A program made the translations under genes and the position numbers. This document shows, one piece after another, positions 45,403-54,019 of a DNA stretch of 64,000 bases. Each line of letters opens with the position of its first letter. Position 1 is the first letter of the stretch. The notes below the pieces were generated by a model that did not search any database, had not been told where the DNA came from, and saw only the letters and a program-made list of their open reading frames with translations. Source of the DNA: Phenylobacterium sp. (GTDB lineage Bacteria > Pseudomonadota > Alphaproteobacteria > Caulobacterales > Caulobacteraceae); contig NZ_JAUXXE010000053.1 of NCBI RefSeq assembly GCF_030681155.1, positions 1-64,000 on the forward strand, in the 5' to 3' direction.

Positions 45403-46635
45403 ATGTCTTTCAGTCCGTCGGCTCGCATCGTCATCCTTGGCGCTGGCCATGCGGGGGGCGCCTGCGCGGCGCTGCTCCGCCAGTACGGACACGAAGGCAC
45501 GATTTCCCTCGTCGGCGATGAGCCCATCCCGCCCTACCAACGTCCTCCTCTGTCCAAGGCCTGGCTGAAGGGCGAAGCCGATGCAGAGAGCCTGGCCCTC
45601 CGGCCCCTGTCTTTCTACGCCGACAACGACATCCAGTTTCATCCGAACACGCGCGCTGTGCGGATCCACCGCGCCGACCAATTGGTCGACTGTGCGGATG
45701 GTTGGGTGATCCCCTACGACGTCTTGATCCTGGCGACCGGCGCGCGGGCGTTGCCGCTACCGATCGCGGGGTCGAATCTCGCGGGCGTATTGTCCCTGCG
45801 CACCGCGGCTGACGCCGAGGCGCTGAAGGCGGCGCTCGGCCCCGGCAAGACGCTGGCGGTGATCGGCGGCGGTTACATCGGACTGGAAGTCGCCGCCTCC
45901 GGCCGCGCCCTGGGGGCAGAGGTCGTCATCATCGAACGCGAGACGCGCGTCTTGGCGCGTGTCGCCTGCCCCGCCCTCTCCGAGTTCTTCTCCGACTATC
46001 ATGAGGCGAAGGGGGTGCGGTTCGAACTTGGCTGTGGCGTCACCGCATTTCAGGGCGAGCATGGGCACGTTACCGACGTGGTTTTGTCCAACGGCCAAGT
46101 CTTGGCTTGCGACGCGGTCGTGGTTGGAATTGGGGCTGCGCCGAATGACGAACTCGCCGTCGAGGCGGGTTTGAACTGCACGCGCGGAATTGTGGTCGAC
46201 CTCGCCGCTCGGACGTCCGATCCGAATATCTACGCCATCGGCGACGTCACGCATCGGCCGCTGCCGATCTATGACCGCATGTTTCGACTCGAGAGCGTCC
46301 CGAATGCGTTGGAGCAAGCCAAGCAAGCGGCCGCGGACATCATCGGACGCCCTACGCCCCAGATGGAAGTCCCGTGGCAGTGGTCGGATCAATACGACCT
46401 CAAGCTACAGATCGCTGGCTATCCGTTCGACGTCGACGAGATCCTGATCCGAGGAGATCCGAAGACCGCAAAGTTCGCCGTGTTCCACCTTCACGGAGGA
46501 CAGGTCCAAGCGGTCGAGGCGATCAACGCGCCGGCGGAGTTCATGATGGGCAAGACCCTGATCGGGAACCGCCGCGCGGTCGACAAGGCGAAACTTGTCG
46601 ACCTCTCCGTATCGATGAAGGAGGTGGCGATCTAA
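45403..46635 (+). CDS. Ferredoxin reductase (NAD(P)H-dependent FAD oxidoreductase)
   Basis: A 410-residue two-dinucleotide-domain flavoprotein of the putidaredoxin/rubredoxin reductase type. The FAD site is VILGAGHAGGACA, PPYQRPPLSKAWL is the family signature, the NAD site is VIGGGYIGLEVAA, and the second FAD site is NIYAIGDVTHRP. It passes electrons from NAD(P)H to a [2Fe-2S] ferredoxin, most likely the one at 53355-53675, and so to the P450. ATG 45403 has GGGGGAG upstream. The P450 and ferredoxin are about 8 kb away, so the electron chain is spread over the cluster. Confidence 0.92.
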   Translation: MSFSPSARIVILGAGHAGGACAALLRQYGHEGTISLVGDEPIPPYQRPPLSKAWLKGEADAESLALRPLSFYADNDIQFHPNTRAVRIHRADQLVDCADGWVIPYDVLILATGARALPLPIAGSNLAGVLSLRTAADAEALKAALGPGKTLAVIGGGYIGLEVAASGRALGAEVVIIERETRVLARVACPALSEFFSDYHEAKGVRFELGCGVTAFQGEHGHVTDVVLSNGQVLACDAVVVGIGAAPNDELAVEAGLNCTRGIVVDLAARTSDPNIYAIGDVTHRPLPIYDRMFRLESVPNALEQAKQAAADIIGRPTPQMEVPWQWSDQYDLKLQIAGYPFDVDEILIRGDPKTAKFAVFHLHGGQVQAVEAINAPAEFMMGKTLIGNRRAVDKAKLVDLSVSMKEVAI

Positions 46636-46667
46636 GGTTGCGGGTCGCCACCGGATTTGCAACGCAA

Positions 46668-46711
46668 TTGATTTTACGACTTGGTATTGCCCTGCCACGT
46701 TCTCGTAATTT
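46668..46711. promoter_or_regulatory. Long inverted-repeat motif, copy 2 (upstream of the SDR)
   Basis: TTGATTTTACGA, 23 bases, then TCGTAATTT, identical in both arms and spacing to the copy at 45246-45289. It ends 85 bases before the SDR start. Confidence 0.6.
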
Positions 46712-46796
46712 ACATCCTCAAGGCAGCGAACCTGAGGCGGCCACCGGGGCCAAGCTGACCAGGGACTTGCCAGAAACATTAGGGAGCTAAACGGAC

Positions 46797-47672
46797 ATGG
46801 GTCTTCTTGACGGGAAGGTCGCCATCATCACTGGCGCGGGCAATGGTCTTGGCGAAGCTTATGCGAAGCTGTTCGCGAAAGAAGGCGCAGCGGTCGTCGT
46901 CAACGACCTTGGCGGGCCGCGCGACGGCTCGGGCTCTGACACCTCGGCGGCCCAGAAGGTGGTGGATGCAATCACAGCCGCCGGCGGCAAGGCCGTCGCC
47001 AACGGGGACGACGTCTCCACTATGGCCGGCGGCGAGAACATCCTGAAGACCGCCCTGGATAATTTCGGCCAGGTGGACATCCTGGTCTGCAACGCCGGCA
47101 TCCTGCGGGACAAGAGCTTCGCCAACACCAGCGAGCAGGACTGGGACCTGGTGGTGAAGGTCCACCTGAAGGGCACCTATTGCTGCACCATGCCGGTGTG
47201 GAAGTGGCTGAAGGACAACGGCAAGCCGGGGACGATCATCATGACGTCCTCGACCTCGGGCCTCTACGGCAACTTCGGCCAGTCGAACTACGGGGCGGCC
47301 AAGGCCGGCATCTACGGCTTCATGCGCGTGCTCTCGATCGAAGGGCGCAAGTACGGCATCCGCGTCATGGGCCTGGCGCCCGGCGCCTATACCCGGATGA
47401 CGTCCGATCTCCCGAGCCAGCGGGATCGCGAGCCCGATCCCATGGCCCTGCCGGAGAACGTCGCGCCCGGCGTGCTCTACATGGCCTCCGACCTCGCGGC
47501 CGATCACACCGGCAAGGTGCTGGGCGTCTCGTCCCGCGGCGTGCGCGAGATCCGCATGATGCAGACGGACGGCTTCAACCCTAATCGGCCGTACACCGCG
47601 CAGGACGTGGCCGACCACGCTGGCGAAGTCTTCTTCCAAGACCTCGAGGAGCGAACCTCCAAGTCCGCTTAG
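46797..47672 (+). CDS. SDR oxidoreductase, 3-hydroxyacyl-CoA dehydrogenase (MFE-2)-like
   Basis: A 291-residue SDR. TGAGNGLG (cofactor loop), VVVNDLGGPRDGSG (typical of the dehydrogenase part of peroxisomal MFE-2/HSD17B4), NAGILRDKSF, TSSTSG and the catalytic YGAAKAG are all visible. Relatives oxidise 3-hydroxyacyl-CoA or hydroxysteroid substrates, which fits a beta-oxidation step. ATG 46797 is preceded by AGGGAG. It is probably transcribed with the acyl-CoA dehydrogenase downstream, separated by a strong hairpin. Confidence 0.9.
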   Translation: MGLLDGKVAIITGAGNGLGEAYAKLFAKEGAAVVVNDLGGPRDGSGSDTSAAQKVVDAITAAGGKAVANGDDVSTMAGGENILKTALDNFGQVDILVCNAGILRDKSFANTSEQDWDLVVKVHLKGTYCCTMPVWKWLKDNGKPGTIIMTSSTSGLYGNFGQSNYGAAKAGIYGFMRVLSIEGRKYGIRVMGLAPGAYTRMTSDLPSQRDREPDPMALPENVAPGVLYMASDLAADHTGKVLGVSSRGVREIRMMQTDGFNPNRPYTAQDVADHAGEVFFQDLEERTSKSA

Positions 47673-47681
47673 CCTGACGCT

Positions 47682-47720
47682 GTCCCGCCACGGAGGCTGC
47701 GTGGACCTCCATGGCGGGAC
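47682..47720 (+). terminator. Strong hairpin after the SDR gene
   Basis: GTCCCGCCACGGAGG (47682-47696) pairs with CCTCCATGGCGGGAC (47706-47720) with one mismatch and a 9-base loop. No T-run follows, so termination is uncertain. It may protect the 3' end or attenuate read-through into the acyl-CoA dehydrogenase. Confidence 0.5.
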
Positions 47721-47848
47721 TAACTGAACCTCGACGTCGCCCCAACGCGTGTTGGATGCGGCGTCCGCGCCCTTGGTGGACGCGATCCTGATGGACCGCA
47801 TTTGCAGACTGAGCGCCGCGGCGCTGCAGCCCTTCTCCGGAGATAGCG

Positions 47849-49057
47849 ATGAGCAACCTTTCGACAGCAGACCTAGACGCCTTCCGCGCGGAAGCGCGAA
47901 GCTGGCTCGCCGAAAACTTTCCGCCGTCGCTCAAGGGGCGCAACGATGCGGGCAGCGAGGCCCCGGTGGTCTGGGAAGGCGATGCGGCGCTTTGGAAGCA
48001 ACGCGTCGCCGATCGTGGTTGGGGAGTCCCGACCTGGCCCGTCGCCTATGGCGGCGGCGGACTCTCGTTCAAGCAGTCCCAGGTCCTGCGAGAGGAAATG
48101 TCGGCGATCGGCGCTTGGAATCCGATCGGCGGCATGGGCGTGATGATGTTCGGCCCGACCCTGCTTGAGTACGGCACCGAAGCCCAGAAGCTCCAACACA
48201 TCCCGCCGATCGCCCGCGGTGAGCTGCGTTGGTGTCAGGGCTATTCCGAGCCTGGCGCAGGATCCGATCTGGCCAGCTTGCAGACACGCGCCGAAGACAA
48301 GGGTGACCACTTCCTAGTCAATGGACAGAAGATTTGGACTTCGGGCGCCCATTGGTCGGACTGGTGCTTCTGCCTGGTGCGCACCGACGCAACGAAGAAG
48401 CACGAGGGCATCAGCTTCGTGTTGATCGATATGCGCACACCTGGCGTCGAGACCCGTCCCATCAAGTTGATTTCGGGTGTGTCACCCTTCTGCGAGACGT
48501 TCTTCACAGACGTGCAGGTGCCGAAGGAAAATCTCGTCGGACCCGTCAATGGAGGATGGACCGTCGGCAAGCGGCTCCTCCAGCACGAGCGCAACGGTCT
48601 CTCCGGCGGTTCGGGTGGTCCCTCCCGCGTCGATCCAGCCAAGCTTGTCGAAGTCGCCAAGGCGTATTTCGGGCTCGATGCAGACGGACGTCTGGCTGAC
48701 GCCGATTTCCGAACTCGCTTGATCCACAACAACGTCGACGCTCACGCCTACGCCCTGACCCTTCGGCGGATCGCCGACGAAGGGAAGACCGCGAACGGCC
48801 CGAGCACCACCACGTCGATCCTGAAGAATGTCTCTGCGAAGCTCGTGACGGAGTCTGCGGAGATGATGGTCGAAGCCATGGGTCAAGGTGGCGTCGGCTG
48901 GGAGGGCGACGCTTTCAGCGAGGCCGAGCTTGCGGCCGGCCGCAACTATCTGGGCGTGAAGGCGCACGCCATCGCGGGCGGCTCCACCGAGGTCCAAAAC
49001 AACATCATCTCCAAGCGGATTCTCGGTCTCCCCGATAGCAACCGCCACACGTACTGA
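47849..49057 (+). CDS. Acyl-CoA dehydrogenase (long paralogue 2)
   Basis: A 402-residue acyl-CoA dehydrogenase, a close paralogue of 41128-42333. The motifs GYSEPGAGSDLASLQTRAEDKGDH and QKIWTSGAHWSDW are almost identical, and both end STEVQNNIISKR. The middle region (residues about 290-340) differs more and may set substrate choice. ATG 47849 has GGAGA 6 bases upstream. It lies between the MFE-2-like SDR and the double TetR regulator on the same strand. Confidence 0.93.
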   Translation: MSNLSTADLDAFRAEARSWLAENFPPSLKGRNDAGSEAPVVWEGDAALWKQRVADRGWGVPTWPVAYGGGGLSFKQSQVLREEMSAIGAWNPIGGMGVMMFGPTLLEYGTEAQKLQHIPPIARGELRWCQGYSEPGAGSDLASLQTRAEDKGDHFLVNGQKIWTSGAHWSDWCFCLVRTDATKKHEGISFVLIDMRTPGVETRPIKLISGVSPFCETFFTDVQVPKENLVGPVNGGWTVGKRLLQHERNGLSGGSGGPSRVDPAKLVEVAKAYFGLDADGRLADADFRTRLIHNNVDAHAYALTLRRIADEGKTANGPSTTTSILKNVSAKLVTESAEMMVEAMGQGGVGWEGDAFSEAELAAGRNYLGVKAHAIAGGSTEVQNNIISKRILGLPDSNRHTY

Positions 49058-49177
49058 TCACCTGATCGCCGGGTGTCTCGCTTCGGCGGGACGCCCTGGC
49101 GCCAGGTTCCTCGGTCGTGCCCGCGGGCGCGTCGAGCCGCAAACGTCGGCCGCAAGGCGCCACATCCTGGCCAGGAC

Positions 49178-50422
49178 ATGACACGTTCTCCACCAGTCAC
49201 CGACGCCTCTACATCGACACGGCATGACCAACTGCTCGATGTCGCGGCCCGTCAGTTGAACGCTCGCGGCATGTCTCAAAGGACGCTGGCGGACCTCGCC
49301 GGCAGTCTCGGCTTCACCCGGAACGCCCTCTATCACTATGTGAAGGACTTCGAAGACCTGCTGAGCCAGGTCTATCGCCGCTCCTGCATTCTGCTCGGCG
49401 AACGCCTCGACGAAGCGATGTCGCAACGTGACCCGTCAGACATCTTGCGCGCTTTCGTCAGCACCGCGCTCGATGGCAAGCGCGCCGAGATCGCGGCGCT
49501 GAACGAGTACGGGCTCTTGCGTCCAGACGCCCGCGCCGAGGTGACGACACTCTATCGAGGGATCGAAGGGCGCCTTGCCGCTGTCATCGCCGACGGTGTC
49601 GACGCCCGGACGTTTCGCCCCTGTGACCCCGCGCTTGTCGCCCGCACCATTCTCAGCATCGTCTACTGGGTGCCGCTGGGCACGCGGCGTGGGCTCAGCA
49701 TGGGCCCCGACGAACGCGCCGACGCGGCTGATCTGCTGAACACCTTGCTCAACACAGGTTGGGCGGCCGACCGCCACGCCGCGATCGATCCCCCCACCAT
49801 CGATCTCTCGCCCCTGGTCGTCAGCACGACCGATGGATTCGATCAAGCTGCGCTCTACGAAATGAAGCGCGAGTCGATCCTCTCGTGCGCCAGCCGGATG
49901 TTCAACGCCCGCGGAGTCGACACCACCTCACTCGACGAACTGGCGCGCGTGCTCGGCACCACCAAACCCAGGCTGTACAGATACGTCGGCGACAAGGCGA
50001 CCTTGGTTGAAGAGTGCTTCGCACGCGCAGACCGGATCAACCGGTTCCTGCGGCAAGCCGCCCGGGAGTTGCCGTGTACGCCGATGGAGCGTGTGGTCGC
50101 CTTGCTTCGCACGTCGACGACCATCCGCCTGGGCGGCATCTTGGAGCCTATGCGCTACGCGTTCACGGACGATGTCCGCGAGCGTATCGCCCCCGACCTC
50201 GTCAGGCGGCGGATGAAGCAGATGGTGGAATCGACCAGCCAGCTCTTCGCCGAAGGCCAGGCCGAGCACATCATCCGGCCGTTCGATGTCGAGAGGCTGA
50301 GGTTCCTCAACCTGACCGCTGTGGGCGGCATCGCCCGCCCCGACCCCGACGACGCCGCCCAGATCGCGTCGGACGCGGCGGGAATGGTCGAGGTCATGCG
50401 GATTGGCCTGGCCGCGCTCTAG
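49178..50422 (+). CDS. Double TetR-family regulator (two TetR domains)
   Basis: A 414-residue protein with two TetR units: the first helix-turn-helix LADLAGSLGFTRNALYHYVKDFEDLL (about 37-62) and the second LDELARVLGTTKPRLYRYVGDKATL (about 243-267). It is a paralogue of 43826-45079. ATG 49178 (MTRSPPVTD) was chosen; an upstream in-frame reading to 49073 has no family similarity. It follows the acyl-CoA dehydrogenase by 120 bases and ends 16 bases from the convergent citrate-synthase-like gene. Confidence 0.92.
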   Translation: MTRSPPVTDASTSTRHDQLLDVAARQLNARGMSQRTLADLAGSLGFTRNALYHYVKDFEDLLSQVYRRSCILLGERLDEAMSQRDPSDILRAFVSTALDGKRAEIAALNEYGLLRPDARAEVTTLYRGIEGRLAAVIADGVDARTFRPCDPALVARTILSIVYWVPLGTRRGLSMGPDERADAADLLNTLLNTGWAADRHAAIDPPTIDLSPLVVSTTDGFDQAALYEMKRESILSCASRMFNARGVDTTSLDELARVLGTTKPRLYRYVGDKATLVEECFARADRINRFLRQAARELPCTPMERVVALLRTSTTIRLGGILEPMRYAFTDDVRERIAPDLVRRRMKQMVESTSQLFAEGQAEHIIRPFDVERLRFLNLTAVGGIARPDPDDAAQIASDAAGMVEVMRIGLAAL

Positions 50423-50438
50423 GGGGAAGCCCCGGAGA

Positions 50439-51611
50439 TCAGCGCGCGTCGAGGGCGGGCCCGGAGTATCGCGCTCGCGGCCTGATCACCGAATCTCCCT
50501 GCGCCTGCTCGATCGCGTGTGCGATCCAGCCGGCGCAGCGGGCGGCCGTGAAGATCTGGAAGGGCGCGTCAGTCGGCAGGTTCATCGATCTGCAGGCGGC
50601 GACCAGAGCAAAATCGATGGTTGGTCTCAGGCCCGCGATATCTTCCACCATCTCCGCCAGGTCGAGAAATGACTGGGCGTCTGGGATCCTGTGAAGCACT
50701 GCTGCGGCGCGAGGGTCGCCTTCAGGGTAGAGCTTGTGCCCGAAGCCTGGCAGCGAAAGGTCGTCGCGCAAGCGCCGCGAAATCGCCTCAGGTCCGCCGA
50801 GCCGCGCCGCCTCCTCGACAAACGCGTCTACCGCGACGAACGCCCCGCCATGACGCGGCCCTGACAGGGTGGTGAGCCCAGCTGTTGCGCAGGCTGCAAG
50901 GGACGCCCCCGTGGAGGCGGTGACGCGCGCTGCAAAGGCTGAGGGATTGAGTTCGTGGTCGGCGGTGAGCACGAGCAGACGGCGAGTCAGATCCGCCGCA
51001 GGGCCGTCTGGATCCTGCCCCCAGCCGCGGGCGAGGCGCCGATGAATGAGGTCGGTCCCGGGGGCGCCTGCAATGGCGTCCGCAACGCTATGCAGCAGTT
51101 GCGCCGCTTCGGTGTCCAGCGCGCGCGATGCGCGCCCTTGAAGCGGGAGATCCATCGCCGCGCGAAGGGCGAGGGTTCTGAGGACCCTCACCCGAGCGTT
51201 ATCGTCAGCACCCCAAGAAGCCGACAGCACCGGCGGATCGCCTGGGATGTGGTCGTCCGGCTCGCCACGAAGCAACCTCGCCACCGACTCGAGGGTCTCG
51301 GTTTCGGCCAATAGAACTGCGTCGCGCCCGCGATAGAAGAGCCGTCCATGCGCCACTGTGGTGATAGCGCTTTCGAGCACCGGTTCGCCCCAAGCGATCG
51401 CCAGAGCTGCGACGTCGGCGACCCGCCGGCTGCGGGTCTTGCGCTTCGCTAGCACCGCGATGTCGGCGACATGGTACAGGCTGCGTCGCGGGTCGGACGG
51501 GTCGGCGCGGACCTGCACAGGGTTGCGGCTGACATAGGCATAGAGCGTCTGGGGTCTTACCCCCAGACGCTGGCAGGCCGCTTCGGCGCTGATCCACTCG
51601 TCATCCGCCAT
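50439..51611 (-). CDS. Citrate synthase-like protein with N-terminal helix-turn-helix
   Basis: A 390-residue protein. Residues 1-60 form a MerR/excisionase-like helix-turn-helix (AEAACQRLGVRPQTLYAYVSRNP). The remainder is a citrate-synthase fold with the catalytic His in TADHELNPSAFAAR, the second His in SGPRHGGAF, GFGHKLYPEGDPRA, an Asp in TIDFALVAA and the C-terminal RPRARYSGP. All key residues are present, so condensation of acetyl-CoA (or another acyl-CoA) with a 2-oxoacid is plausible. The DNA-binding domain hints at an extra regulatory role. ATG 51611 has GGAGG 8 bases upstream. It follows the DUF35 gene on the same strand. Confidence 0.88.
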   Translation of the reverse strand: MADDEWISAEAACQRLGVRPQTLYAYVSRNPVQVRADPSDPRRSLYHVADIAVLAKRKTRSRRVADVAALAIAWGEPVLESAITTVAHGRLFYRGRDAVLLAETETLESVARLLRGEPDDHIPGDPPVLSASWGADDNARVRVLRTLALRAAMDLPLQGRASRALDTEAAQLLHSVADAIAGAPGTDLIHRRLARGWGQDPDGPAADLTRRLLVLTADHELNPSAFAARVTASTGASLAACATAGLTTLSGPRHGGAFVAVDAFVEEAARLGGPEAISRRLRDDLSLPGFGHKLYPEGDPRAAAVLHRIPDAQSFLDLAEMVEDIAGLRPTIDFALVAACRSMNLPTDAPFQIFTAARCAGWIAHAIEQAQGDSVIRPRARYSGPALDAR

Positions 51612-51679
51612 CACCCCAGCCTCCGAGGGTCCCGCGAATGACACCTTGCAGTTTGCATTGGCGCGCCTTGCAGAGGCGC

Positions 51680-52063
51680 TCAAGCGAGCTTGAACGCCGG
51701 GAAGTACTGGCCGTCCTTCGCTGCCTGCAGCGAGACACGGACCGCGCCCCCGATTTGGATGCTGGCTGGATCAGCATCCAGCAGATGGGTCAGCAGAATT
51801 GGCCCCTCCTTCACCCGCACATAGGCGATCACGTTCGTGCCAGGCGCTGGCGCCGGGTTGCAGAAGGAATAGATCTCTCCATCGCCGGAGGCCTCGACCC
51901 ATTCGACGTCGAAGGAGAAGCAGAACGGACAGAAGGCGCGGGGATACCAGTGGGCCCGCGCACAGGCGCGACAGGTTGGCATCGTGAACCGTCCCTCCGC
52001 CGCCGCGGCGGAAAACGGAACGATCTCCGGATGGTTTTGGCTCAGCGCCGCATCAATCGACAT
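51680..52063 (-). CDS. OB-fold protein with zinc ribbon (DUF35/ChsH2-C-like)
   Basis: A 127-residue DUF35-type protein: an N-terminal helix, a rubredoxin-like zinc ribbon (CRAC and CPFC) and an OB-fold (IYSFCNPAPAPGTNVIAYVRVKEGP). Such proteins pair with thiolase-like partners and bind acyl-CoA. Its start lies 4 bases after the thiolase-like gene ends, which is the typical partner arrangement. GGGAG precedes ATG 52063. Confidence 0.9.
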   Translation of the reverse strand: MSIDAALSQNHPEIVPFSAAAAEGRFTMPTCRACARAHWYPRAFCPFCFSFDVEWVEASGDGEIYSFCNPAPAPGTNVIAYVRVKEGPILLTHLLDADPASIQIGGAVRVSLQAAKDGQYFPAFKLA

Positions 52064-52067
52064 CGAT

Positions 52068-53216
52068 CTACTCCCGTTCGAGGATCAAGGTTGCACTGCC
52101 GTGCCGGCTGCCGAGCCAGCCGCCAGTTCCATGCGCAAGGGCCAGGGCGCAGTCCTTCACCTGAACAGCGGGGTGGGCCTCTCCGCGCAGTTGCCGGACG
52201 GCCTCGATCACCTTGGTCATGCCGCCGCGGTTGGCAGGATGGTTGTTGCAGAGGCCACCGCCGTCGGTGTTGACCGGAAGCTTGCCCACACCGGAAATCA
52301 GATTCCCGTCCGCGACGAAGCGACCGCCCTGCCCCTTTTCGCAGAAGCCCAGGTCTTCCAATTGCATCAAGACGGTGATCGTGAAGCTGTCGTAGATCGA
52401 GGCGTATTGGATGTCGGACGGACGGACCCCTGCCTGGTCGAACGCGATCGGGCCCGACGCGACGCCGCCGGAATAGGTCAGGTCGACATCGCCGCCGTTC
52501 TGGCCTTTCATCGCCTCGCCGGCGCCCTTCACCCGCACGAGGGGCCGGCCAAGTTTCTTGGCGATCTCAGGTCGCGTGACGATCACGGCGCCGCCGCCAT
52601 CGGACACCACGCAGCAGTCGAGCCGGTGTAGTGGGTCGGAGACCATCGGGGATTGGAGCACATCCTCGACGGTGACCAACTGGCGGAGCATGGCGTTGGG
52701 GTTGTGCTGCGCGTGGTGGGACGCCGCCACCTTCACCCAAGCCAGCTGTTCGCTGGTCGTGCCGAACTCGTACATGTGCCGCTGCGCGCACATGGCGTAG
52801 AGATCCACCAGTCTGGTGTTCACCGGCGGTTCCCACGGCCGCGGCGGCGCCGATGGCGCGCCAAACGGCATGGGTCCCGCCTCGGTGCGCGGTCGCCCGG
52901 CAAGGGTGATCAGCGCGATGTCGCATTTGCCCGCCGCGATCGCCTGAGCCGCATGGCTGACAAGCGCGATGTAGCTCGATCCGCCGAAGTCCGTGGAGTC
53001 GAGGTGACGGGGTTTCAGTCCAAGATAGTCGACCATCGTCAGCAGGCCGCCCGGCGCGTCGCCGGCGCAGAAGAAGCCGTCGATGTCCTTGTGTTCCAAA
53101 CCCGCGTCGGCCAACGCCCCGGCGATGCATTCCGCGTAAAGGCGCCCGACCGCAAGGTCGGTCGCCTTGCGCGTCGGGTGCTCGAAAGCGCCCGCGATAT
53201 AGGCTGATGTGGTCAT
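52068..53216 (-). CDS. Thiolase-like protein without the nucleophilic cysteine (SCP2-thiolase/Ltp2-like)
   Basis: A 382-residue thiolase-fold protein. At the usual position of the acyl-accepting Cys the sequence is DFGGSSYIALVSHAA, with Ser in place of Cys. The C-terminal motifs are IYDSFTI and GGGLCNNHPANRGG. This pattern matches the Ltp2/DitF type of thiolase-like proteins, which with DUF35 partners carry out retro-aldol cleavage in steroid side-chain degradation instead of thiolysis. ATG 53216 was chosen for AGGA spacing. It follows the ferredoxin and is directly coupled to the DUF35 gene. Confidence 0.85.
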   Translation of the reverse strand: MTTSAYIAGAFEHPTRKATDLAVGRLYAECIAGALADAGLEHKDIDGFFCAGDAPGGLLTMVDYLGLKPRHLDSTDFGGSSYIALVSHAAQAIAAGKCDIALITLAGRPRTEAGPMPFGAPSAPPRPWEPPVNTRLVDLYAMCAQRHMYEFGTTSEQLAWVKVAASHHAQHNPNAMLRQLVTVEDVLQSPMVSDPLHRLDCCVVSDGGGAVIVTRPEIAKKLGRPLVRVKGAGEAMKGQNGGDVDLTYSGGVASGPIAFDQAGVRPSDIQYASIYDSFTITVLMQLEDLGFCEKGQGGRFVADGNLISGVGKLPVNTDGGGLCNNHPANRGGMTKVIEAVRQLRGEAHPAVQVKDCALALAHGTGGWLGSRHGSATLILERE

Positions 53217-53354
53217 TGAGATCCTGCTTGCTGGCATTGGTTCGGGCCCATCCGTCCTGGAGGGCCGGCCGACTGAAGACGCGGGCCTTCCGCCCCCAGT
53301 GGGCTTCGGCGTTGCAAAGCCCGCCGGATGGGTCCGGAGAGGCGCACGCGTCGC

Positions 53355-53675
53355 CTAGTGCTGGCTTTCCGGCATGCTCACCACCAGCCCGTCGAGATCG
53401 GCGCGCATCTTGATCTGACAGCCGAGGCGCGAGTTCGGATGCACGTTCTCGGCAAACTCCAGCATGCTGCGTTCCATGTCGGACTGCGGCTCGAGCCGGC
53501 TCAACCAGGGCTCGTCGACATAGACGTGGCAGGTGGCGCACGCGCAGGCGCCGCCACAGTCGCCGTCGATCCCGGGCACGCTGTTGCGAACAGCGCCTTC
53601 CATGACGGTCACGCCCAGATCGGTGTCGACCTGAAACTCGGCGCCATCATGGGCGCGGTAGGTAATCTTCGGCAT
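53355..53675 (-). CDS. [2Fe-2S] ferredoxin, putidaredoxin/adrenodoxin type
   Basis: A 106-residue ferredoxin. Cluster ligands are Cys40, Cys46, Cys49 and Cys86 (C-x5-C-x2-C...C), the spacing of putidaredoxin-type electron carriers for P450s. It is divergent from the P450 gene at 54020 across a 344-base promoter region. It should take electrons from the reductase at 45403-46635. ATG 53675 ([11 protein letters not shown]) has GGGGAG upstream. The longer in-frame reading to 53744 lacks family similarity and covers a candidate operator. Confidence 0.94.
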   Translation of the reverse strand: MPKITYRAHDGAEFQVDTDLGVTVMEGAVRNSVPGIDGDCGGACACATCHVYVDEPWLSRLEPQSDMERSMLEFAENVHPNSRLGCQIKMRADLDGLVVSMPESQH

Positions 53676-53718
53676 TGCGCACTCCCCAATTTCTCTACGC
53701 TTTCCCTCGTTGAAGGGA

Positions 53719-53735
53719 GTGAAACGGCGTTCGAA
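53719..53735. promoter_or_regulatory. Inverted-repeat site GTGAAAC-N3-GTTCGAA upstream of the ferredoxin
   Basis: Read on the minus strand it shares TTTTCGAACG with the site in front of the TonB receptor, with GTT at the same distance. It lies 44 bases before the ferredoxin start. Confidence 0.5.
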
Positions 53736-53894
53736 AAGGGCCAATCGCAGAAATTATTCCACTCGCTCGATCCGGCGCCGAGGCGCCGATTCCTCACCTC
53801 TGCAATGCATCGTGCGGCCCTAGGCCAGCGGCGCCAACACGCCCACAGCGGTCGGTGTCGGCGTGCTCGCCGCACGCCGACGCCCCGCAGACTC

Positions 53895-53920
53895 GCTATG
53901 TCAACCGCGGTTGACATAGC
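53895..53920. promoter_or_regulatory. 26-bp perfect palindrome between ferredoxin and P450 genes
   Basis: GCTATGTCAACCG followed by its exact reverse complement. It contains TGTCAAC/GTTGACA, a common TetR operator form. It lies 99 bases before the P450 start and 220 bases before the ferredoxin. The TetR gene at 55330, directly after the P450, is the likeliest binder. Confidence 0.75.
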
Positions 53921-54019
53921 TCCGATTTGGGCAGAGCGTGGCGGGAAGAAGATCGCCAAGCTAACGCGTCAGCAGCAGTGCTGCGCTGATCGCCGGGCGG
54001 CAAAACAAGGGAGCAGACC

